From Cyclospora cayetanensis (lineage: Eukaryota > Apicomplexa > Conoidasida > Eucoccidiorida > Eimeriidae), in assembly GCF_002999335.1 (NCBI RefSeq), contig NW_020312101.1, positions 1 through 64,000 on the forward strand: a stretch of 64,000 nt of DNA. The letters are read 5' to 3'. Below, piece by piece: positions 13,761-24,759 of the stretch. Each line of letters opens with the position of its first letter. Within the stretch, counting starts at the first letter, position 1. The position numbers and the translations under genes were made by a program. Below the pieces are notes generated by a model. The model did not search any database. It saw only the letters and a list, made by a program, of their open reading frames with translations, and had not been told where the DNA came from.

Positions 13761-14126
13761 TTGTCCCGCATTCCCTCAAGAAGTATATATTTGCCTGCAG
13801 GAGAATCACGCCGCTTCCTGGAGAACGTAGGAGTGTATTCTGTGGTAGTACACGTTTTACACTATGTGCAGTCGTTTCCACTTGAGCAGAATATCCTTGA
13901 CAGTGTAATATTCACAACACAGACCATGATACTTGATATACCCGTGGCAAAAGGTAGAAACGTTTTGTCCTCAGAGACGGAACGAAAACTTGTTCTCAGA
14001 GAAGGCGGTTTTTTGCGGTGGGGAGGGCTTAGAATTGTTGTACAGTTCACGAATACCAGTGGGAAGCTCTATGCCAGGAAAATCTTTCACATTTACGGTT
14101 TCTGGAGAGTAGTACTGGCCTCGTGA
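13761..14126 (+). pseudogene. Rhoptry-kinase-like N-lobe fragment
   Basis: This plus-strand open frame ends in a stretch resembling the start of a rhoptry (ROP) kinase domain. A hydrophobic lead-in (RKLVLREGG) is followed by a glycine-rich loop (GGFLRWGGLRIVV) and then KLYARKIF, which fits the VAIK strand with its ATP-binding lysine. The frame then stops, and no C-lobe (HxD loop, DFG, APE) could be assembled in the next 2 kb. Family knowledge: coccidian ROP kinases are secreted, often pseudokinases, and frequently multi-copy. The most economical reading is a truncated relic related to the larger broken copy 2.1 kb downstream. Similarity is short, so chance cannot be excluded. Confidence 0.4.
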
Positions 14127-16241
14127 AAATATTACTCATCGAGCATCCACTTATTGCTTGCTTGTGTAGATGACGGAGAATACGCGCGGCATTTGCAGGT
14201 GCTACCTCCTCTTGCATGAAACGTGACAGCCGTAATATCTTGTTGGCCCTCGTGGTTATCGTTTCCTGGACGGTATGATCCTTGCGCATCGGCATCTAGT
14301 CGATTTACTCGGTCTCTCAAGGCGTATTCGAACGCCGCACTGGCAACCGATCTTCGCTCTTGACCATCACATAGTAAGCTATCGGGAATTGCGATAAATT
14401 TGCATGGTTTCGGGGAGGTACACCAGAATATTCAGCCACGAAACTTTTCCATCATATTCAATGAGCAGCTGTTTCTTTCAAACCTTGGTGGAATCTAGGC
14501 TCTTGGCTGCCGTGGATACCCAGCTCTCTCAATGGCAACAAACGTGTATTTAGTAATGATCGATCTGACACTGTTTTTATAGGCTCCCGCATCTGGTAGC
14601 CACAACGAATTCATGGCAAGTAGGATCTCCACTCCTCAGTTTGAAGAGCCAACAATCGGCAGTGTCTTCGTCCTTCCCAAACTCTGGCAAATTGAAAATG
14701 CTCGAGGCTGCAGCATTGCTCAGTAACTCCAACGTCAACCTTACAGCAGAGCTTATCACTTTCGTGACCTGCGAAGCTTAAGACCTGATAAAAAGGCTCG
14801 TCACAGCCGACGGAGCTCTTCTACCCACTCCCACTCAAGCACTTCAATCCCATTTGTCAAGGCCATTCGTATACGAGACTAGGATATGCCGAAACTCTCG
14901 ATGCAAATAGAAGCGTTGATACAGTACTCCAATTTCACACAGTCTCCTCGAAGAGCATGGGTGATCATTTGTAGATTCTAATCATCGTTGGTGCACCGCA
15001 AACAGCAAGGTGGGCCCATTATTCTCTGTTGCTCTTCAAAGGCTAGTTCATGTATAGAATATTGCCAATATTTTTGCCTGGTTTAGCGTACCTAGACAAA
15101 AAATCCGTATCCGGCAGTACATTTCTGCACAGAGCCAGGTCAGTTAGCATGGACTTCAGAACACGCAAGGCTTTAATGCGCTGCTTTGTTGGCCGCAAAA
15201 TTCGTTTTAAAGACTCAAGTCGCTGATTGCTAGTCAATCCCCACACTACCTGGTAAAGAGTTTGTTGCGCTGCAAAGCCCGGCAGTTAGGTTGTTAAAAC
15301 GAGATTTTCTCTGCAGCTTCCTACATGCCTCCAACCAGATAGAAGCCAGAAAATCATTGAGTCAGGTGAAAATTCACAATAAAAGTGTGTTCTATACACT
15401 TTGAAGCTCTGTGACTGGCCAAACACTGTCAGTTGCAGTGTATTTATCAGTCGCAATCACTCGCCAGCTGCTTTCTGTCTACAGACCATAAATGCCGCTT
15501 GAAAAAGCTCATCACGCACCCTATGTTGGACACCAGTCTCACCTTTGCTTTTCATTACATAAAATGAATCTACGAGTAAGCGCCTATTGGATGCTGGGTT
15601 TACGGAGAAGCATGGGGTGGCAGGCGGTGCGTCCTGTCTCAGGGCACTATGAGCAGCTGAAAAAGGATCAGCGTAGGACCAGTTGAGTTTTAAATTGTGG
15701 AAGGCCTCGATGGCGTCTAAGACTGATAAAACTTGCTGGATTGGTTTATGTTGGTGGGGTTGTCCCCAGTTTTCCTATTTTGAAAGCGGCAACTGCACGC
15801 ACGGCAGCCCACCCCCAAGGGTTCGTCTGTAGTCAGTTAGAGCTTAGCACAAAAAGCTTGCCGGTGCAAATATGAAACAACCCCCATTTTAGATATATAA
15901 CTTTAGACGGGAGCCCGCAGAGGACCAGTACTTGTATGTCCGTGCCCCCTTCGGAGCAGATCCGCCTCGTGGAGCTCCAGTAGCGTGGCACATTTCACTC
16001 TGTGGGTCCTGCTGACAAGCTTGGCCTAATCTCCATATATTCAAGATCAAAATCATTTTTTTTCTCTCTCTCTGAAAATGAAGGCATCTCTAATGTGGCT
16101 TTGCACGGCACTTTCAAGCGGTCCTTCTTGAGTCCAGAGGGTCACCTAGGCCTCAATCCTGCGCCACCTCGGGATGGACTGAGCTTAGCTGTGCTAAATC
16201 ATAAATTGTTTAATCCGAGAGACAAGAACAGAAGGATTTAA
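14127..16241. other. Decayed stretch between two kinase-like remnants
   Basis: Short fragments of open frame occur in all frames, interrupted by stops. The plus-strand frame 16002-16241 lies in the same frame as the kinase remnant that follows but is closed by a TAA at 16239-16241. It may be part of the original 5' coding or untranslated region of that gene. Nothing else is recognisable. Confidence 0.35.
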
Positions 16242-17740
16242 GCATTTTCCGAAGCTGTCCAGCTGTACATTAAGCAAATACGGGGGTCACTCACGGTGAA
16301 CAGCAGGACAGACAATGAAACACAAGCGTCGGCACAAAACAAAATTTTACGGCCCTTGTCTTTTATGAGACAAGAACATGGCATCCAGACCAATGTAGGA
16401 AAGCAGTCAACCTCCTCTGTTCTAGTCCAGGCACTTGTCAAAGGAAGGGCAAATTTCGAGGAGCGGGATAGCGAAGTGGTTAATATTGGACCTACTCAAC
16501 AAAGGGTACAAAACACTTCACGGCCATTTGCGTGGATTAGCGAGGGTATTGCAAAATTTGCTGCATCTACGAATTCCTTTTTCCAGCGTAATGCTCAACC
16601 CCTTTTTGAGAGGGAAACCAGCTCCCCAGAATTCGACGAGGACACGCAACACTCAAGTCCACCGGAACAGGGGTCTCCGATAGTAGCCGAAGCTGTTGAG
16701 CGTGCAGGGAGCGAACGACCAAGGAAAAGTATTTTTAAGCGAGGAATACTAGCGGCCCAAAACCTGGAGTTCAATTCACTGCTCCACAAAAACGAAAGCA
16801 TACATTTTCAGCCCATAATATCAGGAAAAAGAATATCTTTGAAGAGGGGCGAAATTATTGGCGAAGGCGGCTACGAAGTTGTTTTGCGTTTTATTTGGGA
16901 TTCCTGGATGGAATATGCAGGCAGATTTTTAAAGATTTCCACCAGTCCGGAGGAAGAAATGGAAAGTATGAACTCCCAACTTTCGATAGTCGGAGCAATT
17001 CCAAAAACGAAGACCTATGGATAGCCACATACCGCAATCGTCTGGTGCTAACGCTCGATATTTTGAAGAAGGTGGATGCAAACCTTGTGCTGTCAGGAAA
17101 GAAAGGCAGACGCCCACTCAATGCAATGATCCTTACCCCTCTCTTTGCGACGGATCTTTCGCACCTTATATCAGTAATATACAGTAAGCTGCATGAGAAT
17201 CATGGTCCACTTATAAGCCTGACTCAGCAGGCTGTTGCGGCGGTGAGTAATCTGCATGCCCTTGGGCTAGTACATCTTGACATCAAACCTGCTAACTTCT
17301 TTATCAGTGAGGTTGGACGTGTATGCTTGGAGGATATCGATGGTTCCAGTCCCAATAAAAGCTCACTATTTCCGCCGGTTTATACCGCTGCCTATGTATC
17401 ACCTGAGCTTGCGCGTATCGTGTTGGAAAGTGATGTGTGTGCCATACGAGAAGTTACGATGGATTCATGGCAGCTAGGAGTTTCAATAGACAATATCTGG
17501 TGCAATTCTTTACCGAAGGTACAAAATTCGTATATGAGCTACAATCTCCTTGGGTGTATTGCAAGAATAGAGGACATAGCTCCATAATTGGATTCCACAT
17601 ATACCAAGCGCATGCCTAGCTCGGTCCTGAGCCTCAAACTTGCTTTTTGTGAAGTCAACCCAACAAGCCGCCTTGCTCCAGCAGATGCCTTAAAGTCACT
17701 CCCAGCACTGATTTTTCTACCAAACAATGCTAAGGACTAG
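16242..17740 (+). pseudogene. Broken rhoptry kinase (ROPK family)
   Basis: This is a near full-length protein kinase domain of the coccidian ROPK type, split by lesions. Frame A runs from 16242 to 17024. It carries a non-catalytic N-terminal region, the glycine loop GEGGYEVV (about 16858), GRFLKI as the VAIK motif, and EEEMESMNSQL as the alpha-C region. The frame is then lost close to an A5 run at 17003-17007. Frame B (to 17587) holds HLDIKPANF (the HRD catalytic loop, Asp retained), EDIDGSS at the DFG position, YTAAYVSPELA (activation segment and APE-like motif) and SWQLGVSIDNIWCNSLP. An in-frame TAA (17585-17587) precedes RMPSSVLSLKLAFCEVNP and SRLAPADAL, a typical kinase C-terminal helix, which ends at TAG 17738-17740. 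No signal peptide exon was found. A pseudogene is most likely. A one-base assembly error plus an unrecognised intron is the alternative. Confidence 0.7.
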
Positions 17741-18300
17741 GCTAGCGAGATGAGTACTGACATGCGGAGGCCTTTCAATCCGCATCAAAGGATGTTGAAT
17801 GAAGGTGGTTCCAGAGTTTCTACGAATGTTTTACAAGAAGCACTCCACTCGCATTCATTTGCTAATGTTATTTTATCGCCGTTGTGCATTCACCATGGGC
17901 GCATCCAGCTGTAGATGCGTTTCCTTGGCAAACCACCACAGTATACACTCTCTGCGCTCTTCGGGAATAAAAGAACCAACAGTGACTGCTCTGCCCTCTT
18001 TTAAGAATGCTCACAAATTAGGGCATTTTCGCGAATAGCCAAATGAACGGATTTGAAAGCTGCTGTAGTGTACGCCTGCATGCAGGTAGACAATGGAACC
18101 ATTTTTTTTATGCCATTTCCGCAACAATCCTTTTTTTAATTTGGCCACTGAAGTAAAAAGTGTGTTCTGAGGACAATTGGCTGCATATGGATCTTACGAA
18201 CTAGAGGGACGATAGTGTGTTTAACAAGTGTCCTCTTGATAATTGTATTATTCTTCTCAACCTTTTAGACTCATTGCCCAGAGAGCTAAATATTATAATA
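17741..18300. other. Gene-poor stretch
   Basis: No gene is supported here. Base composition shifts to AT-rich towards the right end. Confidence 0.4.
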
Positions 18301-19100
18301 TAGAATCATGGAAATAACGGGATTTGAACTTGCATCTTCACCCCACGGCTTGATTGTCATTCTGAAAGCTGAGACAAGTTCCATTAATAAAGAGTTTGTG
18401 TGCTTCTAAACTATGAAATTTTAAAGTTTCAAATATTGCATAACATTTATTTATTTAGCTCCTGCAATATATCACTTAAAGCTCTCTAATAAAATGCCTT
18501 TCCTAAAAGCATTGCGTCAGCGGTCCTGACTGAGTATTTTTAAAGATTTTACTTGTTTTAGATCAATATTATTAAATAGTATTTATATTTAGTTTTTATC
18601 ATCTTCACCTCGTTTGAGTGTAAGAGGTTCCGTTCAAACTAGGACAGAAGTGGATCTTTGCTCGTCGAATTCAGAGCTGGCGGGTTCTCGAAATACTCAG
18701 AGTGGGGTAATGCGATTGTAACACCATTGATCTTGCATGTCATAACTCAAAGACTTTAATGTTGATTAGATTGAAAGGTAGCTTGATTGTACCTATATCA
18801 AGTCTATCACGCTTATTGGAAAAGATAACAGTTATTTTTAAAAGCTCCTTGTCTTTACATTGACTAGGTTAAACAATCTGAATCTTTGGTTAATAGACTG
18901 TATGCCCTTTTCTTTTACCACTTAGCCACAGATTATGAGATTGGAGGTGAACTAATTAATGCAAAGACCCAAGCATTGGCGAACGGAAAAAATTATCCGC
19001 CGTTGTGTGTTCGAAGCCCGACAAGCGCTACTAGGTGATCGGCTATGCTGTTCCACAACATTCTTCTGCTATATAGTTCAGCCTCAGAATAAGTGTTAGG
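18301..19100. other. AT-rich island, candidate organelle-derived (apicoplast-like) insertion
   Basis: About 0.8 kb is clearly more AT-rich than its surroundings and has long A/T runs. It contains the tRNA-like sequence at 18310-18382 (-) and a second fragment, near 18905-18945 on the minus strand, that resembles a D-arm (GGCTAAGTGGTAAAAG). Apicoplast genomes are very AT-rich and carry clustered tRNA genes, so an old nuclear copy of plastid DNA would fit. No coding frame for an organellar protein could be recognised. Confidence 0.3.
18310..18382 (-). pseudogene. Decayed tRNA-like sequence
   Basis: On the minus strand this 73-base stretch has a tRNA layout. It starts with GGAACTT and ends with TATTTCC followed by A, and five of the seven acceptor pairs can form. 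A T-loop-like TTCAAAT is flanked by a weak stem, and a three-pair D-stem (TCA/TGA) surrounds a D-loop that lacks the usual GG. The anticodon stem has mismatches and the loop lacks the conserved T33, so no amino-acid identity can be assigned. It reads as a degraded tRNA, possibly of organellar origin, and not as a working gene. Confidence 0.3.
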
Positions 19101-20037
19101 TAGGCGAAAGGCTAAGGTCTACATAGAAAAGGTGATGCACGCATATTTCTAGGGGGTATGGGAAGATGGTCAACTGTCCGGAAGATTCATAGCGACACCG
19201 TTTACCTGGCTACTGTCAGTGTCTCTTAGCACATGAGAATCCGCTGCATATGCACACTGTCCCTCAGATGATGGTCCTGAACACAATGCTCGCTCAGAAA
19301 CCAACATTAGCAGCGTTTATGCATCGAGTATACCAGTAAACTCCCGCCACGCACAATGAACGTTTGGTCGAAAGAAGCTGGCTAACTTTAGAAAGCGGCA
19401 AAAATGCCCGAGTATGATAATTACATTCTCCTCTTACGTGCCCCCTGTATGTATACCACTCAAGTGTATGAATAGAGAGCTAGGAAGGCATCATCATGTG
19501 ATTTCGTGTGCATTCCCAATTCCAGGTTTTGCACATGTGGCAGGAGAGGCTGTTACACAGGATAAACAGGGGGATAGAAGAGCACGATGTGAGTCGTTTG
19601 GTCTCATTTTTCGCCTGCCCCCCATAGTTGCATATTCAAGCCCATCTGCCCAAACTGTCATTAATCTCACTGCGATGAGAAGGCCACAAGGAGATCTTTA
19701 GTTGCTGTCGGTCTGATAGCGTGAATTAGCAGAACCATACTGCAACGAATGGGCAAGGGTCAGCACAGACCAAAGCGACAGGCCATGTGGTGTGTGGTGT
19801 GCAGCAATAGGCTGTGCAGTCTTCTTTGGGCCCGTTGACAAATTGCATAGTTTTCGGTTTTGAGGTACTGAAATCCGTATTCCTTCGTAGAATTTGACAC
19901 CTCTAGATACTTGTGAACGTACTTTTCTACGTGACAGGAATGCACTTTTCACCGAACATCTGTCGAGGCATCACCCCCATCACTACCGTACGAGCAAGGT
20001 CCAATCTGAATCGTAGCTTCAAAAATCAGCTGTGGAG
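19101..20037. other. Gene-poor stretch
   Basis: Only short open frames are present. The minus-strand frames at 19698-19952 end in a mildly hydrophobic tail (GLSLWSVLTLAHSL). This could belong to the antigen-like remnant just upstream on that strand, but no junction could be established. Confidence 0.3.
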
Positions 20038-20325
20038 TCACAGGAATCCCTGGACGGATAGCCCTAAGACGCTTGTGCTCCCCGTATCACACGCAATGAG
20101 TACGCAAGTACCGTCGTTTTCATTATAGTTCAAGCTTCCAGTTATAGGAAAGTTTTCACGAGGCGAATGTACCATTCGATCTCGAAAGATTGAGAGGCAC
20201 CACCAGCAGTCCCGAAAAGCCATCCTTAATGCGTCCTCAGTCATTGAAGGGGTTGGCGTAGTGGAATTCCATACGAAAGCTACACGTTCTAGTGGCCCAC
20301 ACATCACGACGGAACATCGAGGCAC
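20038..20325 (-). pseudogene. Possible surface-antigen (SAG/TA4-like) remnant
   Basis: The minus-strand frame encodes a segment ending in NYNENDGTCVLIACD, preceded by DALRMAFRDCWWCLSIF. The general layout is a helix with aromatic residues, a linker, then a strand ending in a Cys-x3-4-Cys pair. This recalls the C-terminal half of Eimeria TA4-family surface antigens. The match is by pattern only. No signal peptide, complete domain or GPI-anchor signal could be connected to it, so it is listed as a possible broken copy. Chance resemblance is a real alternative. Confidence 0.25.
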
Positions 20326-23300
20326 AGTGCCGAACTACAGTGTCGATATTGTATAAATCCCCACATACTTGCGGAAAACTTTCAATAATACCCTCTTCTC
20401 CATTTCAAGTTAGCTAGCTGGCACACACCTGGAACCTTCAGATGTTGAAATTATAGGGGATCGGCCCCGCGCTTCCCTAGTTGTCCCACAACTACACTTC
20501 GATCCCTGAATCCAATGCCACGTAGCTGTAGCAAATTCATTGCAACAACTATTTTGCTGGCCTTCGGAGACAGCTGAGAAGTAATTCACCAACAGTGGAG
20601 ACGAGTAAAAAAAACTGCCTAGTTCCCAGAAGCCTTCTGCTTAACTTGCTTCACATGGTGAAAAAATTTGTGGCAAGGGAAGGTTTTTGGAGTTTTGGAG
20701 CTAGCTAATAGCTACTCGAGTATGCCAGATTTAATGACCAAAAATCCAGATACTGAAAATGACTTTATTTTTTCGTACTCGAACAGCCTGTTGTCATGAT
20801 AAAAGCCATTGAGATATTTCTAGGGAGAAAAAAGCACATTTATCATCGAGATTCAAATGCACTGTCTGTCTTTTAATGAAGTCCGCCGATGTGGACAGCC
20901 TCAAAAATACGGTTCTTCACTTCAGGTTGCAGAGGGCAACATCTTCAACACACGTTAGCCTTTGCGTCAAGCCCCGCAGTGTCTCAAAAAGCACGGATCG
21001 TAGACAAGCGGTCAGAGGCGGTTTTCCCGCTATGAGGAATGGAGTGGGCAGCATTCTAACCAGCGATTCTTGGGAAAGCCCTCTGAACCCATACTCGCAG
21101 CTGCTCGTTGTTCTGTGCGATAATAATATTCAAGCGTGCTCATAAATAAGTCTCCGTACCGCACATTTTAGAAAACGCTTCTTCACGACTTTCAGATAGG
21201 TTTCTAGATCTCCTCTTTAAATTATGAGCCAAAGCCTCACAGTTTGCGTGCTAAGAGCCACTATAGTTCAAGATATCCAGCGCTTTTCTACCCAATTGCT
21301 TCGTTCGCATATATTTCCTCGCAGACTTTTCCCTCAACTTATTGCAGTACAAAAGTAAGCGATAAGGATGTTTTATACATCTTAGGTGAGGATCTGGAAA
21401 AGCCACTGACCTTCCCCAGAAGTGCCATGCAAAAGGAGCTGCACCGTAAATCTCAACCACTTACACAAAGCTACACCAGTCTGCGGTGGAAATGCGTACG
21501 GCACGGTAAGTGCAGATCTCTAAAGAGGTAGACAATGATGTTTGGCTTTAGTGTTTCCTGAATGATCGTGCAGATTGGAGTATCATGGACTGAAATCGAA
21601 ATGGACGCTAGAGTTCTCGTACAGATCTTCACATATCTAGGCTTTGAGTGCAAGCTTCTGTCTGTCTATTTGTCCGTAATTCTCAGCAACAATATCTAGC
21701 CATAAGTACAGAATATTGTGCAGCATTTAGGTCTTTAGTGTGCACTCCGAATTAAGTCATACCATCACAGGGTCTAGCAACGCGTTAAAGGAATTGAAGC
21801 TCTCATCTGCGTCCATACACACCCATTGCCGGGTACACAGCCTCTCAAGCATGACAACTTGCAGCTTTGCGTGGTCCCACTGGCATAGTGCTGAATGGAC
21901 TGTCCAACATTCTCTGCCTTGTATACTCCAATGATCGGCGTGCCTCCTCAACTCAGACCGCAGCTTAGGGTGCATCGTAATGATCCAAGCTCTCTAACTG
22001 TGAAAACATAAAAAAACGCATCTAGACAAAGGTTGAAACACCCAGTTGATAAGCATTGAAGGGAATCGGGAATTCCCTTCATGCATTATATAAAACAAAG
22101 GTTTGACCCAAAATGCGCTACTCCCACATGCAGTGGTTCCCTAGAGGGGTGCGATATTGTGGTTTTGCCATTTATGGTCTCTGATCCTGGCCGAAAAACC
22201 GCAGGCAAAATGGATAAGTACCTCAGAAACAACGAAGGCTTGTTTAAAAGACTTTTCAGTACGTGGATATAATGCCTTATGCAAGGAAAGCTCGCAACGA
22301 CCGAGCCGTAGAGGACACACACAGTACCCAATTCTAAGCAGAACTCTCCAATAACCTCTTAAAATCATCCTCCGATAATTCAGTTACACTACTTTAATTT
22401 GGCATTATGAGTTTAAAACATCTGCCCAGTTCTACCCAGACACCAGCGGCCATAGAAGTGCGACGACGCACACGTTTTCACTGTGTAGGGTGCTTCAGCG
22501 TTACGTATATACTTCACACGTTCTTGTGGCTTTGACTCAGCCAATAGAATTGGTCGCATCGGACAACCTCACACTGCGTCCTAAGAATACATGGGGGAGT
22601 ATCTACCCCATGAAAAAATGATCAATCACATCAAGACGACACAATCACCTAAGGTATGTCTAGGAAAGTGCTAACTAGCAGTTTTTGCTCCGTGATAGCT
22701 GATACAGATCATGGCGGATTTCATGCTACAAGGACACAAACCCGCACAGCAAGATCACACAGGCACGAAGCACGGGTGCGAGTGCCTTGAGTGCTCAGAG
22801 GGAGAAACACACTGCAGCCCCCGCGACCTTCGCACTAAGACGGGAAAACGTGTAGACTACAGCATACGCAGGATGGCAGCTCGCTTGTATGGAAGCCAAG
22901 CCTTACTTATCTTAAACCTACTGAAGAATCGCCGAAAAAAAGCACACACACTAGCCAGCAGCAAGTGGGGGACCAAACCCACAGTATCATGGCTGGCTGC
23001 TTGCGTAGCGCTCAAATGCATGAGCCAAAGACATGCTTCTAGAAAAGAGCGCTTTAAATGCATCGGAGGAATCAAAATATACACTAACTTAGCAGAACCA
23101 CTGGGGGTCTAACAGCGATTCCTGCATGCCAATGCAACCGTACATGCAGCATGGTCCAACCTCGAAGACACAAGTGCCGTGTAAGGGAAGCAAGTAAGGA
23201 TAACGTACCTTACTTAGACTGGCATCGCAGAGATACGAGCTTAGAGTAGCCCTAACGATCCTGACTGAAATGAGTACACGCAAAACATATATATGAAGGT

Positions 23301-24292
23301 AGTTATTTCAAGCAAGGCATTTAATAGGGAAGGACAATTGCAAAGGAACGCGAAAAATTGCGTTCATGACGATTGAGTTTACTAATCAAACAAAGCCGCA
23401 ACTCCTCCGCAGGCAACGAAGCTCGCAACCACTTCTCCGCCAACCAATGGTTTGGTGTTCCTCACCATTTTTTACTTGAAGCTCCCGGCTTGCTCACCAT
23501 GACTAGAATCCAGCACTTCAATAACTCCTTGTGGATAATCCACCTCCAGCAAGATCACTTGCCACCACAGCGAAAACCCCGAATAAGTTTCCAAGCGTTG
23601 AAACATTTAAAGTAATCAAATATCAATAGTTTTGTGGCACCTGCAACTTTAAGGAAAGTCAATAGAGTTAGAAAGGGCATTCATGTGTGAGTGGTTGGCA
23701 AATGTTCCTAGCAACCTGGAAGCAAAAATCATTGTCTGGCCACTTTAGGCGCATCTCATGGAGTCTATCGCTCCACCAGAACCAGATTTTTATGCTCAAA
23801 ACATACTGTAGACTGCTGCTCATCATGATTGCGTGCTTGTCTCTATCGATATTCGTGCGTCCATTCATATGCAGTAACCAGCTGCTTCCAAACTCGCTCC
23901 ACTGCTAGGCGAGCTACTCCTTCGGATCGCCAGGTCTGATGGATCAGAGGGGACTCCTCAGTGTGGACCTGGAATGCGGGAAAGCTACGGGTAGCTGAGT
24001 ACTAATGTAATATAAACCCACTCAGCTCAAAGAAGAAACTCAAGCCAAGCAAGTAAGTTTGTTGGAAAAGAGCGATTGAGCAGCACAAACTTAGCTCGTC
24101 CAGGCTTCCCGATAGCACATCGCCACTCACACTAGGCATGCCCGTCATGGGCGTTTGCTCTAAAGTCGTATTGCAGGAGACACTTGAACTAGCAAACCAT
24201 CCTAAATGTAACATATTCTTGAAAACTCCCGTCGAGCCACAGTAAAGATCAATGGCTCGTCTAAACAGTACAATGAAGTCCCGATATTAGTA
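20326..24292. other. Gene-poor stretch
   Basis: Nothing is supported as a gene across about 4 kb. The longest plus-strand frame (22711-23112, 133 codons) is basic, lacks motifs and is not flanked by clear splice sites. A short perfect hairpin occurs at 22057-22081. Confidence 0.4.
22057..22081. repeat. Short perfect inverted repeat (hairpin)
   Basis: A ten-base arm TGAAGGGAAT and its exact complement ATTCCCTTCA are separated by five bases. There is no U-run and no adjacent gene, so a terminator role is not indicated. Confidence 0.5.
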
Positions 24293-24540
24293 TTGCTGGC
24301 ATTTTTAAGCGCCACAGCAAGCTACGTAAAGTGGCTTTTCTCGCGTTCAACAAACCTGTCCGATTTCGTTGAAGCGACGAGGACACCGGTGGTGTTCTGG
24401 AGAACACGTAGCCTGCTAAAAAACTTGGCATTCACATGGCATCGGTTTCTCAGAATAAATGATGCTCGTAATCGGGTAGCGCGAGTCCCAGAGGAATTAT
24501 CATGTGGCCTGTAAGCTTCGTTGCTGCAGCACCAGCTGCC

Positions 24541-24745
24541 CCTTTTAAGGGTGCAGAAAAGCCGATAAATATGCCGATCAGCGTGAGGCTGCAGTTAAGC
24601 AGGGAAAGGTACAAATTCAAGTGGCATACAGGTATACTCCGATTTGCGAGTGAAAGTGTGGAGCACCTTTTTGTGGCCGTCCTCAGGATGGATGGGAATT
24701 TGCATGTAGCGTTCGCGAAGTCCACGTCTAGCGGGCTGCTAATTC
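24541..24745 (+). repeat. Dispersed repeat shared with 57.2-57.3 kb
   Basis: This segment aligns with 57180-57345 in the same orientation over about 150 bases with small gaps. Shared blocks include TGCCGAT-AGC-TGA, TGCAGTT-AGC, ATACTCC, AGTGTGGA and GGGATT/GGAATT. In this copy the plus strand is open over the segment (24502-24759), but the other copy is interrupted. Either an old duplicated coding fragment or a non-coding repeat is possible. Confidence 0.45.
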
Positions 24746-24759
24746 GCGTAGCATGTTAA

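Noticed and set aside
16895..17024. Use of frame B upstream of 16.98 kb as the kinase N-lobe
   Set aside because: Frame A has the expected Lys strand (GRFLKI) and acidic helix directly after the glycine loop. The overlapping frame B sequence does not match kinase features there.
19000..19060. Possible second tRNA around GTGTTCGAAGCCC
   Set aside because: A T-loop-like string is present, but no acceptor or anticodon stem can be formed around it.
22711..23112. Plus-strand frame of 133 codons
   Set aside because: ATG-led but of biased basic composition, without motif or neighbours. Treated as chance in a low-complexity region.
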